Shown here piece after piece: positions 8,530 through 16,719 of a DNA stretch of 64,000 nucleotides. The notes under the pieces were generated by a model that saw only the letters and a program-made list of their open reading frames with translations, had not been told where the DNA came from and ran no database searches. The DNA is from an uncultured Pseudomonadota bacterium (GTDB taxonomy: Bacteria; Myxococcota_A; UBA796; SXON01): contig CAIQVJ010000064.1 of NCBI GenBank assembly GCA_903875225.1, positions 62,001 to 126,000 of the forward strand, given 5' to 3'. The translations under genes were made by a program, and so were the position numbers. How positions within the stretch are numbered: the stretch's first letter is position 1; every line of letters begins with the position of its first letter.

Positions 8530-9372
8530 TCAGCGGCTGACTGCGCCGTTCTGCTCGAGCAGGAACACGCCGTCCCGCAGCACGTACCGTTGGTTGGTGA
8601 TGGACGGCGGTTGGCCCTCCGCCTCCGCCTGGCTGTGGGTGACGTAGGCGGTCTTGCGCTTGCCCGAGAACTCCACCGTGAACTCGCTGTCGTTCGGCGG
8701 GTCGATGAGACCGGACAACGACAGGGCCACCCGCTCCGAGCCAATCCGGGAGGGGCCCGCGCTTGAGTAGCTGATCCAGTCGTCGCGGAAGTCGGCGCAC
8801 GCCTCGACGCCCATGTGCACGTGGATGAGGGCGATGCCGGCCTTCGAGGCCGGGATCAAGTCCAGGGTCGCGATGGCGCCGAGCTGGGAGATGTAGCCCC
8901 CGCCGGCTGCATCCACGTCGAGCTGCATCGTCGCGCCGGCTCGCATGTTCGGCTCGAGGACCCGCACCCGGACGGTGAAGCCGGAGACCCAGGCGGCGGT
9001 GACCAGCTCCCGTTCGCCGTCGCCGTCCATGTCGACATCCCAGCGGTAGGGGGTGAGCTGGCCGCCGAACACCCAGCCCGGATGCTCGCCCGAGACGCGG
9101 ATCCACTGGTCGACGCGATCGTCGGCCATGCCAACGGCGCCTGGCTCCTCGACCCGCACGCCCTCGCCGAACGCGAGCATGCCCGTGCGCTTCCCGCCGG
9201 GCGCGTCGAACACCTCGGTCTCGGTGGCCGCGAAGAGCGTCGTGCGCGCTGGCCAGTGGGTGAACGTGTAGGCTTCCAGTTGGCCCGGATCCGCGCTCTC
9301 CGGGCGCGTGTACGCGTACTGGGGAGGAGGTGCGGCCTCGGCCGTGAGCGACAGGAGCAGGAGCATGATCAC
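8530..9372 (-). CDS. Secreted protein with bacterial SH3-like region
   Basis: This 280-residue protein begins with a signal peptide (cleavage near AEA-AP). A region around residues 45-105 resembles a bacterial SH3 domain (TLFAATETEVFDAPGGKRTGML ... WIRVSGEHPGWVFGGQL), followed by an FG-GAP-like acidic stretch (DVDMDGDGERELV) and a beta-rich remainder. SH3b domains often bind cell-wall peptides, so an envelope role is plausible. Its start overlaps the stop of the sigma-54 activator gene by 4 bases (ATGA), so the two are co-transcribed and the activator's product is translated first. Confidence 0.75.
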   Translation of the reverse strand: MIMLLLLSLTAEAAPPPQYAYTRPESADPGQLEAYTFTHWPARTTLFAATETEVFDAPGGKRTGMLAFGEGVRVEEPGAVGMADDRVDQWIRVSGEHPGWVFGGQLTPYRWDVDMDGDGERELVTAAWVSGFTVRVRVLEPNMRAGATMQLDVDAAGGGYISQLGAIATLDLIPASKAGIALIHVHMGVEACADFRDDWISYSSAGPSRIGSERVALSLSGLIDPPNDSEFTVEFSGKRKTAYVTHSQAEAEGQPPSITNQRYVLRDGVFLLEQNGAVSR

Positions 9373-11207
9373 CGCTTTCCCGTGAGCGATTGGCGCAGCG
9401 CGTCAGGCATGGGCGGCAGGGTGGAGAGGCCTGCCCGGTTCTCCGGCCCGAGGAAGTCCTCCTCCGGTCCCCACATGCGAGGCGGAACGGTGTGGACGGA
9501 GGTCTCGGGGGGAGCGGCCCCGTACCGTGGGGCCACGGATCGCCCACCGAACTCCTGCGGCCCGGGTTCATCCGACCCGACGAGGCTCGTGCGGCGCCTG
9601 GCGACGATGACGGGGGCACGGGGCCCCGCGCTCACGTCGCCATCTCCGGTGACGACCCCGCGGCTGGCGGCGATGATCGCCTCGGTGGAGGCGTCCCCCG
9701 AGTCCTCCTCCGCCCGCTGTGCGGCTGCGCGACGGGCGGGGGAGCGCAACGCGGAGGGACGGAGCGGGGCTCCACGGGCCGGGGTCAGCCTGGGGGGGCG
9801 ACCGGGCGGCCGGGTGTTCTCTGCCGGCGAGCCGCGCCGGTGCCGACGCTGCTGCAGGGCGCGGTCTGTCACGCCCAACCTGGTGGCGGCGCGCTGCAGG
9901 TTGCCCTCCTCATCCTGCACCACCAGGTCGACCGCGAGATCGCTCACGCGCTGGGCAATCTCGGGCAGACGAATCCCCTCGGTGAGCATCTCCCGCACGA
10001 CCCTCTCCAGATCGCCGGAGACCTGTGCCGGGTTCGTCGGCTCCGTGTTCCGCAGGTCTGTGCCCATCGCGCGCGGCCCGCTCGGCGCCGCGCCCGCAAA
10101 GTCCTCCCGGGGCAGCGCTCCCAACGTCACCACGCCGTTGCCACAGTGCCGCGCGGCCACACGCTGCACGAACTGGCGGAGCTCCCGCACGTTGCCCGGC
10201 CACTTGCGTGCAGCGAGGTAGTCGAGCACGAGCGGGTCGAACCCTGCACAGCCCGGCCTCATGGTGTCGAGGAAATGAGCGGCGAGCTGGGGGATGTCAG
10301 GCGCCCGCTCCCGTAGCGGGGGGAGTCGGATGACGGCGGACGCGATGCGGAAGTAGAGGTCCTGCCGAAAGGTGCCGTTCAGGACGGCAGCCGAGAGATC
10401 CCAGTGCGTAGCGCACACGAGGCGGAAGGCGGTCTTGCGCCAGCGGTCGGATCCGACCGGCTTGAACGACCCCTCCTGGATCACGCGCAGCAGCTCGGCC
10501 TGCAGGGGCAGCGACAGCTCGCCGATCTCGTCCAGGAACAGGGTGCCGCCGTTGGCGCGGGCCAGGGCCCCTTCCCGTGGGCGATCCGCGCCGGTGAATG
10601 CTCCTTTTTCGTGTCCGAACAGCTCGCTGCCCGAGAGCGTGGGCACGATCGTCGTGCAGTCGACGGTGACCAGTTCGCCCTTCTCCGGGCGCGCGTCGAG
10701 CGTGTGGACGAGCCGCGCGGCGAGCTCCTTCCCTGTGCCGCTCTCCCCGCCGAGGAGCAGGTTGATCTCGCTGAAGCGCGCCAGATCGATCAGCTCACGC
10801 AGCGCCCGCGTCCAGGCCGGCGTCTCGCCGATCAGGGTGCCGGTGACCATCGGTGCAGCCATCAGTTCGTCGATCTGCAGCCAGCGCTCCAGGCGGTCGG
10901 CGATGCCCTCGATGTCGGAGACGTGCACGACGTCGCTGGCCCCCTGTCGCAGGGCGTCCCATGCGGACTTCTGCGTCGGGGCGGTCTCCGTGAGGAGGAT
11001 GATGCGCTCGACGCCGCTCATCGCCCAACTGTGCAGGCGGGTGTACACGGCCGTGTCGACGGCGCGACAGCAAACCACGAGGTAACGTCCCGAAACACCC
11101 CGGTTCACCGGGAGCTTCCGGGCCTTGAGGCGCTCCATGACCTTCTCCGCAGCGCCGTTGGCGTTCGAGTCTACGGCGATGACCGAGATGTCGTCTCTTC
11201 CCCACAT
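9369..11207 (-). CDS. Sigma-54-dependent transcriptional activator with pseudo-receiver domain
   Basis: This 612-residue protein has an N-terminal receiver-like region (about 1-115), an AAA+ domain (about 120-370), a Fis-type helix-turn-helix (about 430-475) and a 135-residue tail rich in Arg, Pro and Ala. The AAA+ domain is intact: Walker A GGESGTGK (153-160), GAFTGA loop (202-207) for sigma-54 contact, Walker B TLFLDE (222-227), and arginine-finger and sensor regions. The receiver-like region has Cys-Cys where the phosphorylated Asp would lie (YLVVCC), so control by a kinase is unlikely. The long basic tail is unusual. AGGAG precedes the start. It lies downstream of prepilin peptidase on the same strand. 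Confidence 0.93.
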   Translation of the reverse strand: MWGRDDISVIAVDSNANGAAEKVMERLKARKLPVNRGVSGRYLVVCCRAVDTAVYTRLHSWAMSGVERIILLTETAPTQKSAWDALRQGASDVVHVSDIEGIADRLERWLQIDELMAAPMVTGTLIGETPAWTRALRELIDLARFSEINLLLGGESGTGKELAARLVHTLDARPEKGELVTVDCTTIVPTLSGSELFGHEKGAFTGADRPREGALARANGGTLFLDEIGELSLPLQAELLRVIQEGSFKPVGSDRWRKTAFRLVCATHWDLSAAVLNGTFRQDLYFRIASAVIRLPPLRERAPDIPQLAAHFLDTMRPGCAGFDPLVLDYLAARKWPGNVRELRQFVQRVAARHCGNGVVTLGALPREDFAGAAPSGPRAMGTDLRNTEPTNPAQVSGDLERVVREMLTEGIRLPEIAQRVSDLAVDLVVQDEEGNLQRAATRLGVTDRALQQRRHRRGSPAENTRPPGRPPRLTPARGAPLRPSALRSPARRAAAQRAEEDSGDASTEAIIAASRGVVTGDGDVSAGPRAPVIVARRRTSLVGSDEPGPQEFGGRSVAPRYGAAPPETSVHTVPPRMWGPEEDFLGPENRAGLSTLPPMPDALRQSLTGKR

Positions 11208-11300
11208 GGGAGCGCTCCTGCCGGACCGGGCCCGGCTTTTCCAGCATACCTTAACGGACGGGTGACACTCATGCTGTCAGCAAGCGCCAGTGGGCACCTG

Positions 11301-12146
11301 CTAGCTCACCAGCCGGCCTGTCCAGTTTGCCCAGTGGACGACCACGTCATCGCCGAAGAAGAGCCACATGACCGCGGCGATCGCCAGGAATGGCCCGAAT
11401 GGCAGCGCTGTCTGGAGCCCACTGCGTTTGCCGAACTGCGTCGTGATGCCGACGACTGCGCCGAGGAGGCCGGCCACGGTCAAGATGAAGAGCAGCGCAG
11501 GGAGCGCCCCGAAGTAGCTGCCGAGCAGCGCGAGCAGCTTGGCGTCGCCGAGGCCCATCCCCTCGCGCTTTCGAACGAGGCGGTACAGCGCCATCACGCC
11601 CGTCAGTCCGAGTCCGCCGCACGCAGCGCCGATCACGGATTGCTGCCACGTCGGCGCATACTCGAAGCCGAGGTGGGTGCACAGCGCCGCCCCTGCCACC
11701 CCGACAGGCACGCTGTAGATGCTGAACGGGTCCGGGATGATCTTGTGCCGGAGGTCGATGAACGTGAGTCCGGCCAGCGCGAAGAGCAGCCAGCCGTACC
11801 ACACGAACGCGACGAGATGCGCCTGATCGAAGTCGGCCACGTCGGGGACGATCCGGCGGAAGAGCAGCACCGTCAGCAGGGCGAACAGTGCTTCGATCGT
11901 CGGATAGAGCGCTGAAAACGGGGTCTTGCAGTCGCGGCAGCGCCCACGCAGCCAGAACCAGGCGAGGATCGGCACGTTGTCGTAGGGTCGGACCGGATTC
12001 CCGCAGTGTGGACAGGCCGACCCCGGCCAGGCGATGGACCGGTCCTCCGGCATCCGGATGATGCAGACGTTGAGAAAGCTGCCGAACAACGCGCCGAAGA
12101 CGCCGGCGGAGACTTGCATCGCGATGTAGAGTTGATCGAGGTTCAT
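11301..12146 (-). CDS. pilD: Prepilin peptidase / N-methyltransferase (A24 family)
   Basis: This 281-residue inner-membrane enzyme cleaves the leader of type IV pilins and type II pseudopilins and methylates the new N terminus. The N-terminal part has the GSFLNVCIIRMP motif and a CPHCGN ... CRDC zinc-binding tetracysteine region. The two catalytic aspartates of the A24 family are in FIDLRHKIIPD and in the GMGLGDAKLL motif. About seven membrane segments are evident. The start at 12146 was chosen because upstream in-frame sequence is the structured repeat. It would process GspG-K from the operon at 20.5 kb; no other pilin gene is in the window. Confidence 0.95.
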   Translation of the reverse strand: MNLDQLYIAMQVSAGVFGALFGSFLNVCIIRMPEDRSIAWPGSACPHCGNPVRPYDNVPILAWFWLRGRCRDCKTPFSALYPTIEALFALLTVLLFRRIVPDVADFDQAHLVAFVWYGWLLFALAGLTFIDLRHKIIPDPFSIYSVPVGVAGAALCTHLGFEYAPTWQQSVIGAACGGLGLTGVMALYRLVRKREGMGLGDAKLLALLGSYFGALPALLFILTVAGLLGAVVGITTQFGKRSGLQTALPFGPFLAIAAVMWLFFGDDVVVHWANWTGRLVS

Positions 12147-12184
12147 ACGGGTCTCAAGGTCCCAGCAGCGCATTTTGGACCAGA

Positions 12185-12316
12185 GCCGGCTGGTTGCGTC
12201 GCCGGCCGGTACTCCGGCCAAGACCGACCAGCAGGCAAAAGGAGCGCGGTACTCCGCGCTCCTTTTGCCGTTCGGCTCGGGGGGTCTGGGGGGCTCCGCC
12301 CCCCAGGCAGACAACG
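12185..12316. repeat. Structured intergenic element, copy A (four hairpins)
   Basis: This 132-bp intergenic block contains, in order: an outer stem GCTGGT/ACCAGC (12189-12194 with 12227-12232) enclosing a hairpin GGCCGG-TACT-CCGGCC (12204-12219); a perfect 16-bp hairpin, arms 12234-12249 and 12254-12269, again with loop TACT; and a 9-bp hairpin, arms 12286-12294 and 12298-12306. It ends in CAGACAACG. The same architecture recurs at 45112-45250 with different stem sequences. It lies between the prepilin peptidase gene and a TPR gene, both on the minus strand; the element's own strand is not known. Confidence 0.8.
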
Positions 12317-12342
12317 GGGGGCGGGGGCCCGGCGGATCCCGG

Positions 12343-13539
12343 TCACGCGCGCGGCGCCGCCGGCACCGGCAGATAGCCGCGCCCCAGGATGACGCGGTCG
12401 AGCGGATGGAGGGCGTGCAGGTGGTTCAGCCGCTGCACGAGATCGTCGATCGCCCGCAGCTCGGAGCGGCCCATGTCCACGTCGTACGTGACCCCCAGAA
12501 AGCCGCGAACGGCCTCGGGATAGCTGATGTCGTGGAAGCGGAAGCCGTCGGGTGTGCCGAATGCACCGTCGAACCCCGCGGTGTACCACGAGCCGATGAG
12601 CTCGTCGGCGGCGTCCAGCGCGCCCTCGGAGCCCGGTCCATCCTTGAACAGGAGGTGGATGGGAAGCTGATCCCAGGGGCACTGCGTGGAGACGCGCAGG
12701 TCGAACTCCTCGTGCTCCCACTTGAACTGCACGGGCGCCTGGGCGAGCGCGGGAAACTCGGCGAGCTGCACGACCATGGGCTGATCCCCGACCTGCCCCA
12801 CCTGGTTGGTCATCTCGTTCACCAGGTCCACGCGCACGCCGGCGTACGGCCGCGCACCCTGGGGGACGAGCGGCACGGGGCGGCCGTCTGGACCGCGCTT
12901 CATCTTGGCCGGCTCCGCGGTCCACCCCTTGGCGGGGCCCTTGAGGTAGCCGGTGAACATCTCGACGTAGCTCTCCCGGTGCGCTTCGAGGAAGTTCTTC
13001 GGATGCAGCTTGCGCGCCAGGTAGAGCCGGATCTCGGCTGCGAGGGCCTTGATGCCCCGCATCGCGTCCGGGTCGTCGGCGTCGCGTTGGAGGTAGGAGT
13101 CCAGCTCGACCAGCCCCTCCTCCATGCGGCCCCAGGCGAGCAGCAGCAGCGCGAGCTGTTGCTGCGCGCGGGGCTGGCCGGGTGAACGCGCCAGGATCTG
13201 GCGGTAGGCCGCCTCGGCCTCCACGGGATGGTCGAGATCCTCGTGGGCGGCGGCGAGCGAGAGGGTGAAGCCATCGATCATCTCGTCGGCCTTCACCCTG
13301 CTGTCGCCACCCCGGGCCGCGAGCTCGTGCGCCATGCCGATCGCCTGCTCGATCAGGGGGAGGCCGAGGTGTGCCTCTCCGAGCTGCAGCTGTACGACGC
13401 CGAGCGCGTGCACCAGGTCCGGACGCGACGGCGCCGCGCCGATGGCCTCCATCAGGAGCTCGCGGGCCTTGCGGGGGTCGTCGCGGCCGAGGGCTTGGAG
13501 GGCGCTCTCAGCCAGCAGGTTGATCTCGGTCTCGTTCAC
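12343..13539 (-). CDS. TPR protein with unrecognised C-terminal domain
   Basis: This 398-residue protein starts at a GTG with GAAGG nearby. Residues 1-175 hold about four tetratricopeptide-like repeats (for example ALGRDDPRKARELLMEAIGAAPSRPDL and LAWGRMEEGLVELDSYLQRDADDP). From about residue 200 a separate beta-rich domain begins that I do not recognise. It contains QCPWDQLPIHLLFKDG, SWYTAGFDGAFGTPDGFRFHD and a final DRVILGRGYLP. No signal peptide or membrane segment is visible, so it is probably cytoplasmic. It lies downstream of the large SUKH-TPR-HEAT gene on the same strand with a 109-base gap, and may share a protein-interaction role. Confidence 0.72.
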   Translation of the reverse strand: MNETEINLLAESALQALGRDDPRKARELLMEAIGAAPSRPDLVHALGVVQLQLGEAHLGLPLIEQAIGMAHELAARGGDSRVKADEMIDGFTLSLAAAHEDLDHPVEAEAAYRQILARSPGQPRAQQQLALLLLAWGRMEEGLVELDSYLQRDADDPDAMRGIKALAAEIRLYLARKLHPKNFLEAHRESYVEMFTGYLKGPAKGWTAEPAKMKRGPDGRPVPLVPQGARPYAGVRVDLVNEMTNQVGQVGDQPMVVQLAEFPALAQAPVQFKWEHEEFDLRVSTQCPWDQLPIHLLFKDGPGSEGALDAADELIGSWYTAGFDGAFGTPDGFRFHDISYPEAVRGFLGVTYDVDMGRSELRAIDDLVQRLNHLHALHPLDRVILGRGYLPVPAAPRA

Positions 13540-13647
13540 GGCGGCCTTCGGTTGCCTGCCAAGTATCCTGAACGCGGAGCGAGCAGCAGTCGGCAGGCAG
13601 CGCGCCGACGGGGCTGCGACCGCCTCCCTGGGCTTCGGGGCCCGGGG

Positions 13648-16554
13648 CTAGCCGATCGACTCGCCGTGGAACATCCAGCCGGTGCGAGGCAGTTCGTGCG
13701 CATGATCCGCATACCACCGGTTCCAGGCCTCGCGATGGTGCACCTGGAGCCGCCAGGGGCCATCCACGTCGAACGGGAGGTGCACGCCGGTGGAGATGAC
13801 CAGCTCGTCGTACCCTACGGTGCGGACGCCCGCGTCGTCGTGCCCGAGCCGATCCAGCATGTCTCGAACGCCGAACGGCTTCCCGTAGCGGAAGCGCCGG
13901 TGGTCGTCGAAATTGTGCTTGTTGGCCTCCCACCAGGCTTCCCAGCGCTGGCGCGGGTGCCCGTCCTCGAGCGACTCGATGTGACCGGTGAGCAGTTCGA
14001 GCGCGGTGACCGCGAGGTTCGACCGCTGCGGGTCGCGGGCGACGAGGTACTCGATCAGCCGCGGAACGGCCCGGGTGCAGCCCAGCAGCCCGAGGCCGTG
14101 GATCGCGCCCGCGCCCGTCGCGCCTTCCTTCTCGGAGGCGTTGAGCAGGAGCAGGTAGTAGCTGGGCCCGCCGAACCGCCCGACCATCTCGCCGGGGGCG
14201 TAGGCCAGGGTGGGCGTGCCGGCGTGCATGGCCTGGCCGTGGAAGTCGACTCCCTGCCACTCGCCCAGCAGCAGGAGCGCGACGGAAGCGACCTCGGCCA
14301 GGGCGGGAACATCGAGCGCAGGCAGGATGATGTCGATGGCGTCGGAGTCGCCGATGTGGCCCAGGGCGGCGATCGCGGCGCGCCGAACGGGCATGGAGCC
14401 CTCCTCGGCGAGTGAGCGCAGGGCAGGGAGCGCCGCTCGCTCGCTGCGGAGCCCGAGGATCTCGATCGCGTGCGAGAGCGCGACGGGCTCCCCGCGGGCC
14501 TCGACGATGTCCAGCAGCGACTGCACGAGGGTCATGTTGGGCGAGCGCGCCATGGCTCCCACCAGCGCACGCCGCGCGGCCTCCTGGCCCAGGGGCGCAT
14601 GCAGGAATTCGAGCAGGGCCTTGGCAGCGTCGAAGCTCGGATGGCCCGCGAGCAGGTCCACCCCCGCGACGAACCGCATGACCGAGGGGTCCCGCGCGCG
14701 GCCTTCGCTGCGCAGGATGCCGGAGAGCTCCGTGCGCATCTCCTCGATCAGCACGTTCGCTGTCGCCGTGTCGCTCGCGCCGATCGCCTGGCGATGGGCG
14801 AGCAGCCGGCGCTCGGGCCGATCGGCGTCCGCGCGGGTGAGCGGAGCGCGCATGCGCTGGGCGTCGTGACGACCCCGAGCGTGCTCGGCCGCGGCGTTCA
14901 GGTGCCAGGGCAGGCTGAACCCCGGTCGCTGCATGAGCAGGTCGGCGGCGGCCACGCCCGATGCGATGCCGGCGTGCTTGAAGGTGATCAGCGCATCCTC
15001 GGCCTGCGAGGCGTCGCCGCACCGCACGAGGCGCAGCCGCGCCCAGGCCTCGCGGATCGGCAGGTGGAGGGCCCGATAGCCCTCCACCGCCGTCACGTAG
15101 TGGGTGATCGCGTCCGACGGATCCTCCTGCAGGTCGCCCAGGCGAACCTGCGCGCGCAGGTGGGCCTCCGGGTCGGCGTCACAGGCGAGGTAGTGCTGGC
15201 AGGCGGCCGGGGTGTCTCCCCGCGCGACCGCCAGATCGCCCAGCAGGAGCTCGGCACGCGAGAGACGCGCGGCGTCTCCCATCTCGCTGGCGAGCCGGAT
15301 CGCCTCGTCGAGCGCGCTCCGGTCAGCGGGGAGCCCGCTCGCCCCGGGTAGGCTGCCGGCGGAACCGCGCTCGGCGAGCAGGAGCCAGGCATCGCAGCGG
15401 TCCTCGTCGCGCTTCAGGCCCGGGAGTGCCTCGTGAAGGATCTCGTCCACGAAGGGCTCCTGCCGCAGCAGCGCGATCCGGGCGAGGGCGAGGTCGGCCC
15501 GCGCGCGGACCTCCTCGTCGTCATGCGCCTTGAGTCGGCGCAGGGTGTCCTCTGCATCCTCGTGGTCACCCAGGTCGGTGTCGAGGTCGACCATCGCGAG
15601 CAACAGGCCCGAGAGCCGGTTGAGCGGCGCCGCGCCGCCCGGCATGCTGAGCGCCCTGTCGCGGGCGAACTGCAGCGCCTGGCGGGCCTGCGGTCGCTCC
15701 TTGCGGGCGATGTGGACGCGGGCGAGGCCCAGGGCCGCAGCCTCGTAGAGCCGCGCGGCGTCGGGGTCCGAGAGGCCCTGGCTGCGCTCGTGGATCAGGT
15801 GGTGCAGCTCGCGTTCCCAGCCCACGTCGTCTGCGGGGAAGAGGCTCTCCATCACCCGCAGGGTGCTCGCGTCCATGGCGGGCGCGCCCGAGTACGGCAG
15901 CGGCAGCGTCGTGGAGCGGAGGGCCATGATGAGCGCGTGGCGGGCAGCTGCGTGATCGGTAGCGAGCAGGGCCTCGCCCATGCGCTGCCACGCGGTTGCG
16001 TGGTCCGGTGCGAGCGCGGTCGCCCGACGGAAGGCTCCGAGCGCGCCGCCGGCATCGCCCTCGCCCAACAGGTATTCCCCGCGTTGAAAGTGCAGCAGGC
16101 CGCACTCCGGGTCGGTCTCGAGCCGCATCTCGATCTGGGAGAGCCCCTCGCGGCGATCCTCGTCGAGGATCCGCGCCTGGGCGTGCAGCCAGCGTCCGAA
16201 GTGCTCGTGCAGCGCTGTCAGCCGCTTGCCGTCCCAGCGCCCGAAGTGCCAGCCACCGCTCACTGCGGCGTAGCCCCACTGCTCGTCCTTCGGACCATCG
16301 GCGAACAACCAGACGTTCGGCGCATCGTGGCTGGCAGAGGCGATGTCCACCACCGCGCGCACACGCAACACGCCCCGGAAGAGCACGGCACCGTTCCACC
16401 GGAGGAGGAACGTGCGCAGCGACTGCGGGATCGGCGGACCGTGCGGATCGTCGACCGTGCGTTCGGGGGCGCCCGGTCGAAGGTGGTGCACGTCGGCCCG
16501 GTACCGGTCGAGGATGCGCAGCAGCGGGTGGAAGGGGTCGACTGCAGGTTCCAT
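13648..16554 (-). CDS. Large SUKH-like/TPR/HEAT-repeat protein
   Basis: This 968-residue, apparently cytoplasmic protein starts with a region like the SMI1/KNR4 (SUKH) fold (about 40-150: PQSLRTFLLRWNGAVLF, then a WLFADG segment). TPR-like repeats follow (about 155-550, e.g. GLLHFQRGEYLLGEGDAGGALGAFRRATALAPDH), and a HEAT-like region near residues 690-860 (ALPALRSLAEEGSMPVRRAAIAALGHIGDSDAIDIILPAL). No catalytic motif is seen. The start was taken at the Met before AVDPFHPLLR; upstream in-frame sequence is antisense to the next gene. SUKH proteins elsewhere act as immunity proteins or adaptors, but no toxin partner is adjacent. A TTGCCT-17-TACGCT promoter lies upstream. Confidence 0.78.
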   Translation of the reverse strand: MEPAVDPFHPLLRILDRYRADVHHLRPGAPERTVDDPHGPPIPQSLRTFLLRWNGAVLFRGVLRVRAVVDIASASHDAPNVWLFADGPKDEQWGYAAVSGGWHFGRWDGKRLTALHEHFGRWLHAQARILDEDRREGLSQIEMRLETDPECGLLHFQRGEYLLGEGDAGGALGAFRRATALAPDHATAWQRMGEALLATDHAAARHALIMALRSTTLPLPYSGAPAMDASTLRVMESLFPADDVGWERELHHLIHERSQGLSDPDAARLYEAAALGLARVHIARKERPQARQALQFARDRALSMPGGAAPLNRLSGLLLAMVDLDTDLGDHEDAEDTLRRLKAHDDEEVRARADLALARIALLRQEPFVDEILHEALPGLKRDEDRCDAWLLLAERGSAGSLPGASGLPADRSALDEAIRLASEMGDAARLSRAELLLGDLAVARGDTPAACQHYLACDADPEAHLRAQVRLGDLQEDPSDAITHYVTAVEGYRALHLPIREAWARLRLVRCGDASQAEDALITFKHAGIASGVAAADLLMQRPGFSLPWHLNAAAEHARGRHDAQRMRAPLTRADADRPERRLLAHRQAIGASDTATANVLIEEMRTELSGILRSEGRARDPSVMRFVAGVDLLAGHPSFDAAKALLEFLHAPLGQEAARRALVGAMARSPNMTLVQSLLDIVEARGEPVALSHAIEILGLRSERAALPALRSLAEEGSMPVRRAAIAALGHIGDSDAIDIILPALDVPALAEVASVALLLLGEWQGVDFHGQAMHAGTPTLAYAPGEMVGRFGGPSYYLLLLNASEKEGATGAGAIHGLGLLGCTRAVPRLIEYLVARDPQRSNLAVTALELLTGHIESLEDGHPRQRWEAWWEANKHNFDDHRRFRYGKPFGVRDMLDRLGHDDAGVRTVGYDELVISTGVHLPFDVDGPWRLQVHHREAWNRWYADHAHELPRTGWMFHGESIG

Positions 16555-16623
16555 CGGAGGGCTCGGGGGTTGGGGTGCGGTCAGCCCCTGGAGAGGGGCG
16601 GGACTCGGACCGGAGGGAGTAGG

Positions 16624-16652
16624 AGCGTACCGCAATACTCTTGACGAGGCAA
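16624..16652 (-). promoter_or_regulatory. Candidate sigma-70-type promoter for the SUKH-TPR-HEAT gene
   Basis: Read on the minus strand, TTGCCT (16652-16647) is followed after exactly 17 bp by TACGCT (16629-16624). Transcription would begin about 63 nt before the start codon at 16554. The same -35 hexamer is used upstream of yhbY. Confidence 0.45.
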
Positions 16653-16684
16653 TAGCAAAGCTCGACGGATTTGGAGACAATTTT

Positions 16685-16713
16685 CTGCCGGTTCTCCGCG
16701 GGTCGGGTAGGAT
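16685..16713 (+). promoter_or_regulatory. Candidate leaderless promoter
   Basis: CTGCCG (16685-16690) is followed 17 bp later by TAGGAT (16708-16713), which ends 6 nt before the ATG at 16720. No Shine-Dalgarno sequence precedes the gene, consistent with leaderless translation. Confidence 0.45.
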
Positions 16714-16719
16714 CGACGC

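Noticed and set aside
12234..12269. Ordinary Rho-independent terminator
   Set aside because: The stem is not followed by a T tract on either strand, and the same layout recurs 33 kb away with a conserved multi-hairpin context.
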